From assembly GCF_902499125.1 (NCBI RefSeq), contig NZ_CABVPX010000006.1:186001-250000 (forward strand): a stretch of 64,000 nucleotides of DNA, given 5' to 3'. Of this stretch, positions 42,102 to 50,949 are shown piece by piece. Each line of letters starts with the position of its first letter. Position 1 is the first letter of the stretch. The translations under genes were made by a program, and so were the position numbers. Below the pieces are notes generated by a model, which saw only the letters and a program-made list of their open reading frames with translations, did no database searches and had not been told where the DNA came from. The DNA comes from Burkholderia arboris (GTDB lineage: Bacteria > Pseudomonadota > Gammaproteobacteria > Burkholderiales > Burkholderiaceae).

Positions 42102-43343
42102 TCAATCCGGGTACGTGATGCGCTCCGGATCGCGCCGCATGATCACCTTCCCGCCGCGGATCGACAGCGTGGCCTTCGCCTGCCGGCGCACGGCTTCGTA
42201 ATCGCTGTCCGCGTCGAGCACGACGAGATTCGCCGGCCGCCCGACCGCGATCCCGTAGCCGTCGCCGAGCTGCATCGTCGTCGCGCTGTGATCGGTCACG
42301 AAGTCTAGGCAGCGCTGCAGATCCTGGTAACCCATCATGTGGCAGATGTGGAGGCCCGCATCGAGCACGCGCAGGATGTTGCCGTTGCCGAGCGGATACC
42401 ACGGGTCCTTGATCGAATCCTGCCCGAAGCACACGTTGAGGCCCGCGCGGTCGAGTTCCGCGACCCGCGTCACGCCGCGCCGCTTCGGAAACGTGTCGAA
42501 GCGCCCCTGCAGATGGATGCTCTCGGTCGGGCACGAGATGAAGTTCAGGCCCGCGCGCTTCAGCAACCGGAACAGCTTCGAGCAGTATGCGTTGTCGTAC
42601 GAACCCATCGCGGTCGTGTGGCTCGCGGTAACGCGCGCCCCCATTCCGCGCACGCGCGCCTCTTCGGCCAGCACCTCCAGAAAGCGCGAATGCGGATCGT
42701 CGGTCTCGTCGCAGTGCACGTCGACGAGGCAGCCGGTGCGTTCCGCAAGATCCATCAGGAAGCGGATCGAGCTGACACCCTGCTCGCGCGTGTTCTCGAA
42801 ATGCGGAATCCCGCCGACGACATCCGCGCCGAGGTCGATCGCCTGCGCCATCAGCGCGCGGCCGCCGTCGAACGATTCGATGCCTTCCTGCGGAAACGCG
42901 ACGATCTGCAGATCGATCAGCCCGCGCGCCTCGTCCTTCACTTCCAGCATCGCCTTCAACGCGGCGAGTGTCGGATCGGTCACGTCGACGTGCGTGCGCA
43001 CGTGCTGGATTCCGTGATCGCGCAGCATGCCGATGGCCGCATGCGCGCGCGTCTTCGTGTCCTCGTGCGTGATCGTCGCCTTGCGGTCGGCCCAGCGTTC
43101 GATGCCCTCGAACAGCGTGCCGCTCATGTTCCAGGCAGGCTCGCCTGCCGTCAGCACGGCATCGAGGTGGATATGCGGTTCGACGAGCGGCGGAATCGCG
43201 AGACGGCCGCTCCCGTCGATATCGTCGGAGTTCGTCGGCGCGATCGGCGCCGCTTGTGCGTCAATGCGCGCGATCTTGCCGCCGTCGAGGCCGATCGTGA
43301 ACAGGCCGTCGCGGCCACGCAGGCGTACGTTGAACAGATTCAT
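42102..43343 (-). CDS. codA: Cytosine deaminase (amidohydrolase family)
   Basis: 413 residues from the ATG at 43343; a longer frame reads through the upstream VOC gene region and is rejected. The metal ligands of the CodA branch are present: H57 and H59 in PHIHLD, the His of VDVHCDETDD with its adjacent Glu, SHTTAMGSYD, and the Asp of FGQDSIKDPW. It deaminates cytosine to uracil (or related pyrimidines) in the cytoplasm. No codB-like permease is adjacent. Confidence 0.9.
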   Translation of the reverse strand: MNLFNVRLRGRDGLFTIGLDGGKIARIDAQAAPIAPTNSDDIDGSGRLAIPPLVEPHIHLDAVLTAGEPAWNMSGTLFEGIERWADRKATITHEDTKTRAHAAIGMLRDHGIQHVRTHVDVTDPTLAALKAMLEVKDEARGLIDLQIVAFPQEGIESFDGGRALMAQAIDLGADVVGGIPHFENTREQGVSSIRFLMDLAERTGCLVDVHCDETDDPHSRFLEVLAEEARVRGMGARVTASHTTAMGSYDNAYCSKLFRLLKRAGLNFISCPTESIHLQGRFDTFPKRRGVTRVAELDRAGLNVCFGQDSIKDPWYPLGNGNILRVLDAGLHICHMMGYQDLQRCLDFVTDHSATTMQLGDGYGIAVGRPANLVVLDADSDYEAVRRQAKATLSIRGGKVIMRRDPERITYPD

Positions 43344-43417
43344 GTGGGTCCGGTCGTCAGGCGGCCGCGGTGGGCCGCACGTTAAGAAATGGGAATACGG
43401 GCGACGCGCGCCGGCAT

Positions 43418-43882
43418 TTACCTGAAATCGTCGATCTTCAGGCCGGTCGCCGCGCTCATCTCGTCGTTCGTCACGTCGCGCACGTGCCGGCCGAAGGTCC
43501 ACACATGCCGGCCGGGGTCGCGCGCGCGGTACACACGCTCGCCGTAGAACTGGTCGGCCGGCGCTTGCAGGATCTCCGCGCCGGCGGCACGCGCACGTTC
43601 GCAATGCGCATCGATGTCCGCATCGTCGGGAAGATGCACGTGGACGTTCTGCGTATTGCGATCGCCCGTGTCTTCCGGCGACGCGATGAAGTCGGCCCAT
43701 GCGCCGCCGATCATCACGATGCCATCGCCGAACTTCATCTCGGCATGCGCGATCTCGCCGTCGGGTGTGGTCACGACGATGAAGCGTTCGAAGCCGAATG
43801 CGCGCTCGAGCCAGTCCAGCGCGGCTTTCGGATTGCGGTAGCACAGGGCGGAGCTGAACGACGGACGGCGGGAGGTGGCCAT
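43418..43882 (-). CDS. VOC family (glyoxalase/bleomycin-resistance fold) protein
   Basis: 154 residues from the ATG at 43882; the longer frame upstream lacks a ribosome site. Two beta-alpha-beta-beta-beta units are visible: SALCYRNPKAALDWLERAFGF with EIAHAEMKFGDGIVMIGG, then VHVHLPDDADIDAHCERA with the C-terminal YRARDPGRHVWTFG. The last Asp-Pro-x-G-x-x-W-x-F block is typical of PhnB-like VOC proteins. Activity is unknown. It lies 74 bp upstream of codA on the same strand. Confidence 0.85.
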   Translation of the reverse strand: MATSRRPSFSSALCYRNPKAALDWLERAFGFERFIVVTTPDGEIAHAEMKFGDGIVMIGGAWADFIASPEDTGDRNTQNVHVHLPDDADIDAHCERARAAGAEILQAPADQFYGERVYRARDPGRHVWTFGRHVRDVTNDEMSAATGLKIDDFR

Positions 43883-44192
43883 GAGTTGACTCCGGATCTC
43901 GGCATCGGAGTGCCCATTTTCCGCGTCCGCCGCGCGGCGATCAACTCCGGCCTTGGCGGCCCGCGTGTTGTCGATGCGCGACATGCCCCGCTCGGGCAAC
44001 CCGCGCGGCGCGGCGGACAGCCGGCGAGAACGCCCGGCGAGCGGCCCTTGCGTCGCTTTGTGAAGACGATGTGACGGACTCTTGCGCAACACGCAAAGGA
44101 GCGCTCGCACGCCGGCGCCACGGAACCGGACGACCGCGCCCCTACACTTGCGCCGAACTTTTGTTTCCAGTCCCACACGCAGGAGCCTCACC
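43883..44192. other. Divergent non-coding region before the porin gene
   Basis: 310 bases between the VOC gene and the porin gene. The porin-proximal part has AGGAGCCTCACC before its ATG. No other element was recognised. Confidence 0.45.
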
Positions 44193-45335
44193 ATGAAAAA
44201 AACCCTGATCGCCGGCGCATGCACCGCCGCCCTGTTCGCGCCGCTCGCCCACGCGCAAAGCTCGGTCACGCTGTACGGCCTGATCGACGCCGGCATCGCG
44301 TACACCAACAACGTGAACGGCGCGTCGCAGTGGCGCATGGCCAGCGGCACGGTCAACGGCAGCCGCTTCGGCGTGCGCGGCACCGAGGATCTCGGCGGCG
44401 GCCTGAAGGCGCTGTTCGTGCTCGAAAACGGCTTCAACGTGAACAACGGCGGGCTCGGCCAGGACGGCAAGCTGTTCGGCCGCCATGCGTATGTCGGCCT
44501 GAGCCAGGCCGGCTACGGGACGCTGACGCTCGGCCGCCAGTACGACACGATGGTCGACTTCGTCGCGCCGCTGTCCGCGACGGCCGGCGACCTCGGCGAT
44601 GCGGGCTTCGCGCACCCGTTCGACAACGACAACCTGAACCACTCGCTGCGCATCAACAACGCGGTCAAGTACACGAGCGAGTCGATCGCGGGCTTCAAGG
44701 TCGGCGCGATGTACGCGTTCTCGAACTCGGCGAACTTCAGCGCCAACCGCGCGTACAGCATCGCGGCGAGCTATACGAACGGCCCGCTGAAGCTGGCCGG
44801 CGCGTACCTGCAGATGAACGGCACCAAGGGCTCGACGAGCGCGAGCCCCGGCGCGACCGATTCGGCCGAAGCGAAGAGCGTGAGCCAGGGCGGCTGGTCG
44901 ATCGGCTCGGACCGCATGCGCTCGTACGGCGGCGGCGTCAGCTACGTGTTCGGGCCGGCAACCGTCGGCTTCGTCTACACGCGCTCGCAGTACGACAACA
45001 CGGGGGCGTTCGGCTCCACCGGCCAGATCGCGTTCAACAACTACGACGTGAACGTGCGCTACGCGGTGACACCGGCCGTCAGCCTCGGCGCGGCTTACGT
45101 CTACACGGACGCCAGCGTGTCGAATCCCGACAGCAAGCACGGCACCGATCCGAAGTGGCACCAGGTCAACCTGCAGGCCGTGTACAAGCTGTCGCGCCGC
45201 ACCGACCTGTACGCGGAAGCGATGGTCCAGCATGCGTCCGGGCGCGGCTACCAGGCGTTCATCAACACGTCGGGCGGCGCGTCGAGCACGGCGAACCAGG
45301 TCGTCGGCACGATCGGCATGCGCACGCGCTTCTGA
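44193..45335 (+). CDS. Gram-negative porin (Burkholderia OmpC-like, porin_4 family)
   Basis: 380 residues from the ATG at 44193, with AGGAG 7 bases upstream. The signal peptide is MKKTLIAGACTAALFAPLAHA. The mature N-terminus QSSVTLYGLIDAGIAYTNNV is the signature of beta-proteobacterial trimeric general porins. The middle holds alternating beta-strands, and the C-terminus ends in Phe (GTIGMRTRF), the outer-membrane sorting signal. A perfect hairpin follows the stop. Confidence 0.93.
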   Translation: MKKTLIAGACTAALFAPLAHAQSSVTLYGLIDAGIAYTNNVNGASQWRMASGTVNGSRFGVRGTEDLGGGLKALFVLENGFNVNNGGLGQDGKLFGRHAYVGLSQAGYGTLTLGRQYDTMVDFVAPLSATAGDLGDAGFAHPFDNDNLNHSLRINNAVKYTSESIAGFKVGAMYAFSNSANFSANRAYSIAASYTNGPLKLAGAYLQMNGTKGSTSASPGATDSAEAKSVSQGGWSIGSDRMRSYGGGVSYVFGPATVGFVYTRSQYDNTGAFGSTGQIAFNNYDVNVRYAVTPAVSLGAAYVYTDASVSNPDSKHGTDPKWHQVNLQAVYKLSRRTDLYAEAMVQHASGRGYQAFINTSGGASSTANQVVGTIGMRTRF

Positions 45336-45364
45336 CCGGCATCGCACCGTTGTCCGTCTGCAAT

Positions 45365-45388
45365 GAATCCGTGTTCGCACACGGATTC
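45365..45388 (+). terminator. Terminator hairpin after the porin gene
   Basis: 10-base perfect arms (GAATCCGTGT / ACACGGATTC) with a TCGC loop, 30 bases past the porin stop. The T-tract is weak (GTTCG). Confidence 0.65.
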
Positions 45389-45549
45389 GTTCGCCGCGGG
45401 CGACGGGCCGCAATGTTGTGCCATCTGGAAGGCAGCCTGCCTGGAATCGGGGTTTTTGCGCGCGCGGCCGCTACGTAGACTGGCGTCGAAGGCTCGGGGC
45501 ATGCGTCACGCATCGATCCGGCCACCCACCCCGTATTCAGGAGAACCTC

Positions 45550-45852
45550 GTGAAATCGCTCGTCGTTACCGCCGCCGCTGCCGTCCTGCTCGCCGCACCG
45601 GCCCTGTCGTTCGCCCAGCAGGCACCGTCGCCCGTCACGCGCGCGCAGGTGCTGCAGGAACTGATCGATCTGGAATCGGTCGGCTACAACCCGGCGCGCG
45701 GCGAAGCCGACAACTATCCCGAGGACATCATGGCCGCGCAGGAACGGCTGCAGGCGAAGCGTCTCGCGGAGCGCAAAGCCGCGCAGGCTGCGTACGGCCC
45801 GACCGGTGCGCCGGCAACCGAATCGGGCGCGGCAGCCAGGCCCGCGCAATGA
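45550..45852 (+). CDS. DUF4148 family secreted protein
   Basis: 100 residues from a GTG start with an AGGAGAA site. The signal peptide (MKSLVVTAAAAVLLAAPALSFA) is followed by the DUF4148 core PVTRAQVLQELIDLESVGYNPA and NYPEDIMAAQERL. It is a paralogue of the gene at 473-802 and shares the MKSL start and AP-LSFA cleavage region. Function is unknown. It is transcribed after the porin, from its own promoter judging by the hairpin between them. Confidence 0.88.
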   Translation: MKSLVVTAAAAVLLAAPALSFAQQAPSPVTRAQVLQELIDLESVGYNPARGEADNYPEDIMAAQERLQAKRLAERKAAQAAYGPTGAPATESGAAARPAQ

Positions 45853-45955
45853 CGGCGCGACGACGCGCCCCGCCCGCGCAAAGGATCGTCGACGGGCGTG
45901 GCGCACGTCGCGTTTGCATGAAAACACCGGCAGCACGCGGATGCGCGCCCGCCGT

Positions 45956-46903
45956 TCAGGCGGCCTGCGGCTCGCGGCCGATTGCGTTCAGCATCTCGAC
46001 GTCGCGCGCGATCATCCCCGGCACTTGGGCGCGCAACATCTCGACCCAGGTCCGCACCTTCGCATCGACGAAGCGGCGCGACGGATACAGCGCATAGACG
46101 TTCATCTTCTGCAGGATGTGGGCGGGCAGCACGCGCACGAGCGTGCCGTCGCGCAATGCATCGATCGCCGAGTACAGCGGCAGCATGCCGATTCCGATGC
46201 CGTCGCGGATCGCGAGTGCGAGCGATTCGGCCGTGTTCGTCTGTACCGGCCCCGCGACGTGGATCTGCTCGACGCCCTCGGGCCCTTCGAGCACCCACTC
46301 GTGCGTCGGGAACGCCGGCGTACACAGCGTCAGGCACGCGTGCGCGGCGAGATCCTGCGGGCGGCCCGGCACGCCGTGCCGTTTCACGTAGTCGGGCGAC
46401 GCGCACAGGATGCTGAACGTCGAGCCGAGCAGGTGCGATACGAGCTCCGAATCGGGCAGCGACGACGCGGTGACGACTGCCATGTCGCTCGTGCCGTCGA
46501 ACAGGTCGGGCATGCGCTGCGACAGCGACAGCTCGATCGACACGTCCGGGAACTGTGCGTGATAGCGCGTCAGCGCGGGCAATACGTAGTGGTGACCGAC
46601 GCTCGCGAAGCTGTGCATGCGCAGCACGCCGGCCGGACGCTCATGCGCGCAACTCGCCTCTTCTTCCGCGCGGTCGACGTCCGCGAGGATCTGGCGGCAG
46701 CGCCGCAGATAGCTTTCGCCGGCCGACGTGAGCGCGAGACGGCGCGTCGAGCGATTCATCAGACGGGTGCGCAGCCGCGCCTCGAGCTCCGACACCGCGC
46801 GCGACATCGCGCCTGTCGTCGAATTCAGCGATTGCGCGGCGGCCGTGAAGCTGCCTGTCTCGACGACGCGCGAAAACACCCGCATGTTTTGTAGGGTATC
46901 CAT
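45956..46903 (-). CDS. LysR family transcriptional regulator
   Basis: 315 residues from the ATG at 46903; a TTG 12 bases upstream is a possible start. The N-terminal helix-turn-helix (MDTLQNMRVFSRVVETGSFTAAAQ, SRAVSELEARLRTRLMNRSTRRLALT) and a type 2 periplasmic-binding effector domain are complete. It is divergent from the FUSC-family gene at 47104, an arrangement seen for AaeR and its aromatic-acid efflux target, so it probably controls that gene (inference). Confidence 0.9.
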   Translation of the reverse strand: MDTLQNMRVFSRVVETGSFTAAAQSLNSTTGAMSRAVSELEARLRTRLMNRSTRRLALTSAGESYLRRCRQILADVDRAEEEASCAHERPAGVLRMHSFASVGHHYVLPALTRYHAQFPDVSIELSLSQRMPDLFDGTSDMAVVTASSLPDSELVSHLLGSTFSILCASPDYVKRHGVPGRPQDLAAHACLTLCTPAFPTHEWVLEGPEGVEQIHVAGPVQTNTAESLALAIRDGIGIGMLPLYSAIDALRDGTLVRVLPAHILQKMNVYALYPSRRFVDAKVRTWVEMLRAQVPGMIARDVEMLNAIGREPQAA

Positions 46904-47103
46904 TCCTGTGAGCAACCTGTAGCGGAGCCGCTATTTTCCTCCACTGGATGCGACAGATTGTTACTCCGGCTGCAACTATCGTTTCCCCGCAGCTGCGTTA
47001 ATGCGCGGGCGCCGCACTCCTACAATCGGCGCCTCACCAGTCGAACGGACCGTTCGGAAGCGCCGCGGCACCTGCCCCGGCCCCGCACCGGCCCCCTTTT
47101 TTC

Positions 47104-49287
47104 ATGAAGCCACAACCTGCGATCGAGCGACCTTCCATCGAACCGGCACGATGGAGGGCATGGCTCGATCCGCTCGGCGACGCGGCGCGCGACTGGGCCG
47201 CCAGCGACGGGCTGATCTGGCTGCACCTCGCGAAAACCGTGCTCGCGGCGCTGCTCGCGATGGGCATCGCGATGCGCCTCGAGATGTCGCAGCCGCGCAC
47301 GGCGATGACGACCGTGTTCGTGCTGATGCAGCCGCTGTCGGGGATGGTGTTCGCGAAAAGCTTCTACCGGGTACTCGGCACGGCGGCCGGCCTCGTCGCC
47401 GCGCTCGCGCTCGGCGGGCTGTTCGCGCAGCAGCCCGAGCTGTACATGGCCGGCATCACGCTGTGGATCGGCGGCTGCATCGCGCTCGCGGTACGCAACC
47501 GGCACTTCCGCTGGTACGGCTTCGTGCTCGCCGGCTACACGGCCGCGCTGATCGGCCTGCCGGCCGTGATGACGCCGCAGACGCTGTTCCAGTCCGCGCT
47601 CACGCGCGCCGCGGAAGTCGCGCTCGGCATCGCGTGCTCGGGCGCGGTCAGCGCGCTGATCCTGCCGCTCAGTTCCGCGAAGGCGCTGATGCGCTCGCTG
47701 AGCGCGCGTCACGCAACGTTCGCGGCGTTCACGGCCGGCGCGCTCTCGGGCGAGGTCGCGCGCGGCGATTTCGAGCGGCGCTTCGCCGATTTCGTCGACG
47801 ACATCGTCGGCTTCGAGGCCAACCGCGCATTCGCGTCGTTCGAAGATCCGCACATTCGCGCGCGCAGCCGCCGGCTCGCGCGGCTGAACAGCGAGTTCAT
47901 GAACGCGTGCACACGGCTGCATGCGCTGCACCAGCTCGTCAAGCGCCTGCGCGCGAATCATTCGGACGCGGTGCTCGACGCGCTGGCACCGCACGTCGAC
48001 GCGCTGGCGCTTCGGTTCGCCGCATTGCGCGACGAACGCCAGCGCAGCATCGCGCCAGCCACCGGCGCGTTGCTCGAACTGCACCGCTTCCACGGTGCGT
48101 TGCCGAAGGCTGCGCGCGCGTCGCGGCGAAACCTCGAAGCGCACGCGGCCGGCGGCCTGCTCGACTTCGATACCGCGATCGAGCTGCTGTACCGCTTCAT
48201 CGGCGAATATCTCGGCTACGCCGATACCTATGCGTCGCTCGACCAGGACGATCACGCGTTCGAGCGCTCCGTCACGCATTACGCGGTGAAGACCAACGCG
48301 TTCTTCGTCGGCTTCGCGTTCCTGCGTACGGTCGTCGCCGTCGGCGCGATGAGCGCGTTCTGGATCGCGTCCGAATGGCCGAGCGGCTCGTTAGCCGTGA
48401 TCGCCACCGCGATCGCGTGCGCGCTCAGCTCGACGTCGCCGCGCGCGCCGAAGTTCGTCGCGCAGATGAGCGTCGGCGCGGCGTTCGCGACCGCCGTCGG
48501 CTACGTGTTCCTGTGCTACGTGTATCCGAACATCGACGGCTTCCCGCTGCTGTGCGCGACGCTCGCGCCGGTGCTTGGCCTCGGTGCGTTTCTCGCGATG
48601 CGGCCGGGATTGTCCGGTTACGGAATCGGCTTCGCGGTGTTCTTCTGTCTGCTCGCGGGACCGGACAACGCGATGGCCTATACGCCCGAAGTGCTGATCA
48701 ACAACGGGCTGGCGATCGTCATCGCGATGCTCGCATGCTCGCTCGTGTTCGCGGTCGTGTTCCCGACCCACATGCCGTGGCTCACCGGCCGCATCGCGCA
48801 CGACCTGCGCCGCCAGGTCACGCTCGCATGCGAAGGCGCACCGGACGGCCTCGCGCAACGCTTCCAGTCGAGCACGCACGACCTGATGGCACAGCTGCGC
48901 ACGCTGCTCGTCAGGCGCACGCGGCAGCACCGCGACGCCATGCGCTGGATGCTGGCGACGCTCGAGGTCGGCCACGCCGTGATCGACCTGCGCGACGAAC
49001 TGCATGCGTTCAGTGCATCGAAACCGCCGCAGACGCTGCGCTGGACCGGCTCGATCGACGCGGTACTGCACGAATTGCCGCGCTTTTTCGACGACCCGAC
49101 GCCCGGCCATCATGCACGCACGCTGAAATCGGTGAATCTCGCGATTCGCACGGCGCAACACACGTTGCAGGCGTGGTACGCGGTGCCCGATGCGCGCCGA
49201 AGCATGCAGCGGATCGTCGGCTGCCTGCATTTCATGCGCAGCGCGCTGCTGGACAAGGATGCGCCGTTCAACCGGCACCGCCATTGA
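47104..49287 (+). CDS. FUSC family efflux protein (AaeB-like)
   Basis: 727 residues. There are two hydrophobic domains, each of about six helices (~40-190 and ~410-560), separated by a long soluble helical region and followed by a soluble C-terminal domain. This is the AaeB/FUSC layout of inner-membrane aromatic acid efflux components. LEMSQPRTAMTTVFVLMQPLSGMVFAKSFYRVLGT is typical. No adjacent AaeA-type membrane fusion protein or AaeX gene is present, so partners would be elsewhere. It is divergent from a LysR gene. Confidence 0.87.
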   Translation: MKPQPAIERPSIEPARWRAWLDPLGDAARDWAASDGLIWLHLAKTVLAALLAMGIAMRLEMSQPRTAMTTVFVLMQPLSGMVFAKSFYRVLGTAAGLVAALALGGLFAQQPELYMAGITLWIGGCIALAVRNRHFRWYGFVLAGYTAALIGLPAVMTPQTLFQSALTRAAEVALGIACSGAVSALILPLSSAKALMRSLSARHATFAAFTAGALSGEVARGDFERRFADFVDDIVGFEANRAFASFEDPHIRARSRRLARLNSEFMNACTRLHALHQLVKRLRANHSDAVLDALAPHVDALALRFAALRDERQRSIAPATGALLELHRFHGALPKAARASRRNLEAHAAGGLLDFDTAIELLYRFIGEYLGYADTYASLDQDDHAFERSVTHYAVKTNAFFVGFAFLRTVVAVGAMSAFWIASEWPSGSLAVIATAIACALSSTSPRAPKFVAQMSVGAAFATAVGYVFLCYVYPNIDGFPLLCATLAPVLGLGAFLAMRPGLSGYGIGFAVFFCLLAGPDNAMAYTPEVLINNGLAIVIAMLACSLVFAVVFPTHMPWLTGRIAHDLRRQVTLACEGAPDGLAQRFQSSTHDLMAQLRTLLVRRTRQHRDAMRWMLATLEVGHAVIDLRDELHAFSASKPPQTLRWTGSIDAVLHELPRFFDDPTPGHHARTLKSVNLAIRTAQHTLQAWYAVPDARRSMQRIVGCLHFMRSALLDKDAPFNRHRH

Positions 49288-49424
49288 AAACGGGTGCGCG
49301 CGCAACGGGATCCTTGTTCCGGATGGAAATATGCTCTACAGCCGCGGTGATTAATCTTTAAGCAGTGCGAGCCTATAGTTTCCTCACTGCCAGCGAGACT
49401 GGCACTCACCCAGGAGAAACTCAA

Positions 49425-49637
49425 ATGAAGCCGCTGCACCTCGCCCTCGTTGCCCTGTCGCTCACCGCTGCTGTCGCCCACGCACAGCCGGCACCGGCAG
49501 ACGTCGCACAGCAACAGGTGAACCGCGCCGAAGCCGTCAAGGCCGCGGGCCGCGTCGATCGTGCGCAAACGAAGCAGGAAGACCCGAACGCCTGTGTCGG
49601 CCCCGTCAGCTTCTGCAACATCTACTTCGGCAGCTGA
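49425..49637 (+). CDS. Small secreted protein of unknown function
   Basis: 70 residues from the ATG at 49425 with AGGAG 8 bases before; a longer frame upstream is rejected. The signal peptide is MKPLHLALVALSLTAAVAHA. The mature ~50 residues are charged and helical (ADVAQQQVNRAEAVKAAGRVDRAQ), then end in a short Cys-containing tail, CVGPVSFCNIYFGS, where the two Cys residues could pair. I do not recognise a named family. Confidence 0.8.
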   Translation: MKPLHLALVALSLTAAVAHAQPAPADVAQQQVNRAEAVKAAGRVDRAQTKQEDPNACVGPVSFCNIYFGS

Positions 49638-49744
49638 GCATGACGCCGCGTCGTCACGGCCAGGCCCGTGCCGCCCGCACCGCATGCGTCGCATGCGCGG
49701 GCGGACGGCGGCCCGGCCGATCGCCGCATCGCCGCCCCGCCCCA

Positions 49745-49766
49745 CGCCGCTTCGATTGAAGCGGCG
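49745..49766. terminator. Hairpin between convergent genes
   Basis: 9-base perfect arms (CGCCGCTTC / GAAGCGGCG) with a GATT loop. It is placed between a plus-strand and a minus-strand stop and may act as a bidirectional terminator. No long T-tract is seen. Confidence 0.55.
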
Positions 49767-49775
49767 CTTGCCGTT

Positions 49776-50885
49776 TCAGGCGCCGCGCCCCGGCCGCCAG
49801 CCCACTTCGCGCAACGCATCCAGCAAGCGCGCCTGCCCGAGCCCTTCGACCCGCGCCCCGCGCGACTCGACGTTGCTGCCAGCCACCAGCGCATTCACGA
49901 TCGCCTCCTCCACCGCTTCCGCCGCCGCGGCGAACAGCGCGGAAATGTGGTCGTTGTTGACCATCTTCAGATCGGTGGTCGGCGCGCCCTTGCTGCCGTA
50001 GTTCGCTGCCGGCAAGCGTTCGTTGCCCGTTGCAAATGCCAGGAAGATGTCGCCGCTCGAATCCTCGGTGCCGCCGCCGACGCGTGCGAGCCCGACGCTC
50101 GCGCGCTGCGCGAGGCGCGTGCATTGATGCGGCAGAAGCGGCGCGTCCGTCGCGATCGTCACGACGATCGACCCCATGCCCGGCTCGCCTTTGGCGTCGT
50201 GTTCGCGGAACGGCGAATGCACGTGCCGCAGCACTTCGCCGACCGGATAGCCGGCGACGCGCAGCAGCTCGCGCACGCCGTAGTTCGCCTGCACGAGCGC
50301 GCCGACGGTCCAGCCGCCCGCGTCGTCCGCCAGCACGCGCGACGCGGTGCCGATGCCGCCCTTGAACTCGTGGCAGATCATGCCCGTGCCGCCGCCCACG
50401 CCGCCTTCGGCGACCGACCCCGACTGAGCGGCCGCCAGCGCGCGCTGCACGTGCGCGGCGCTCACATGCTGCCCCCAGATGTCGTTCAGCAGCCCGTCGT
50501 AGGTTTCCATCACGACCGGCATGCACCAGTACACGCGGCCGGCCGCCGCTTCGCGCTCGTTCGCGACGAGCGCGTCGCGCACCGCGCCGACGCTGTGCGT
50601 GTTCGTATAGGCGATCGGCGTCGTCAGCAGGCCGGCCTCGCGAATCCATTCGAGCCCCGTCGCGTCGCCGTTGCCATTCAGCACGTGCACGCCCGCAAAA
50701 CACGGCGAATCGTGCGCGGCGCCCGCGCGCGGCTCGATGACGGTGACGCCGGTGCGGATCGATGCGTCGCCGTTCTCGACGTTCAGCGTGCAATGTCCGA
50801 CCCGCACGCCCGGTACGTCCGTGATCGCGTTGAAGCGGCCCGGCTTGCCGAGTCCGATGCGGATGCCGAGATCCCTCGTGCGCAT
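49776..50885 (-). CDS. P1 family peptidase, DmpA-type (L-aminopeptidase/D-esterase)
   Basis: 369 residues from the ATG at 50885 with a GGAGGAA site; an upstream in-frame ATG at 50933 lacks one. DmpA-like N-terminal nucleophile hydrolases self-cleave before a Ser. Here it is G238-S239 in EPGMGSIVVTIATDAPLLP. ITDVPGVRVGHCTL and GGGTGMICHEFKGGIGTASR are conserved pocket segments. The family releases N-terminal residues or cleaves beta-peptides and D-amino-acid amides. It lies 64 bp downstream of an APC permease gene on the same strand, suggesting uptake plus hydrolysis of one substrate. Confidence 0.9.
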   Translation of the reverse strand: MRTRDLGIRIGLGKPGRFNAITDVPGVRVGHCTLNVENGDASIRTGVTVIEPRAGAAHDSPCFAGVHVLNGNGDATGLEWIREAGLLTTPIAYTNTHSVGAVRDALVANEREAAAGRVYWCMPVVMETYDGLLNDIWGQHVSAAHVQRALAAAQSGSVAEGGVGGGTGMICHEFKGGIGTASRVLADDAGGWTVGALVQANYGVRELLRVAGYPVGEVLRHVHSPFREHDAKGEPGMGSIVVTIATDAPLLPHQCTRLAQRASVGLARVGGGTEDSSGDIFLAFATGNERLPAANYGSKGAPTTDLKMVNNDHISALFAAAAEAVEEAIVNALVAGSNVESRGARVEGLGQARLLDALREVGWRPGRGA

Positions 50886-50949
50886 GATGCAATTCCTCCA
50901 GTCTTTCAGTGGTTCGGTCAGTCGATGTTGCAAGATATTGATCCGGTGC

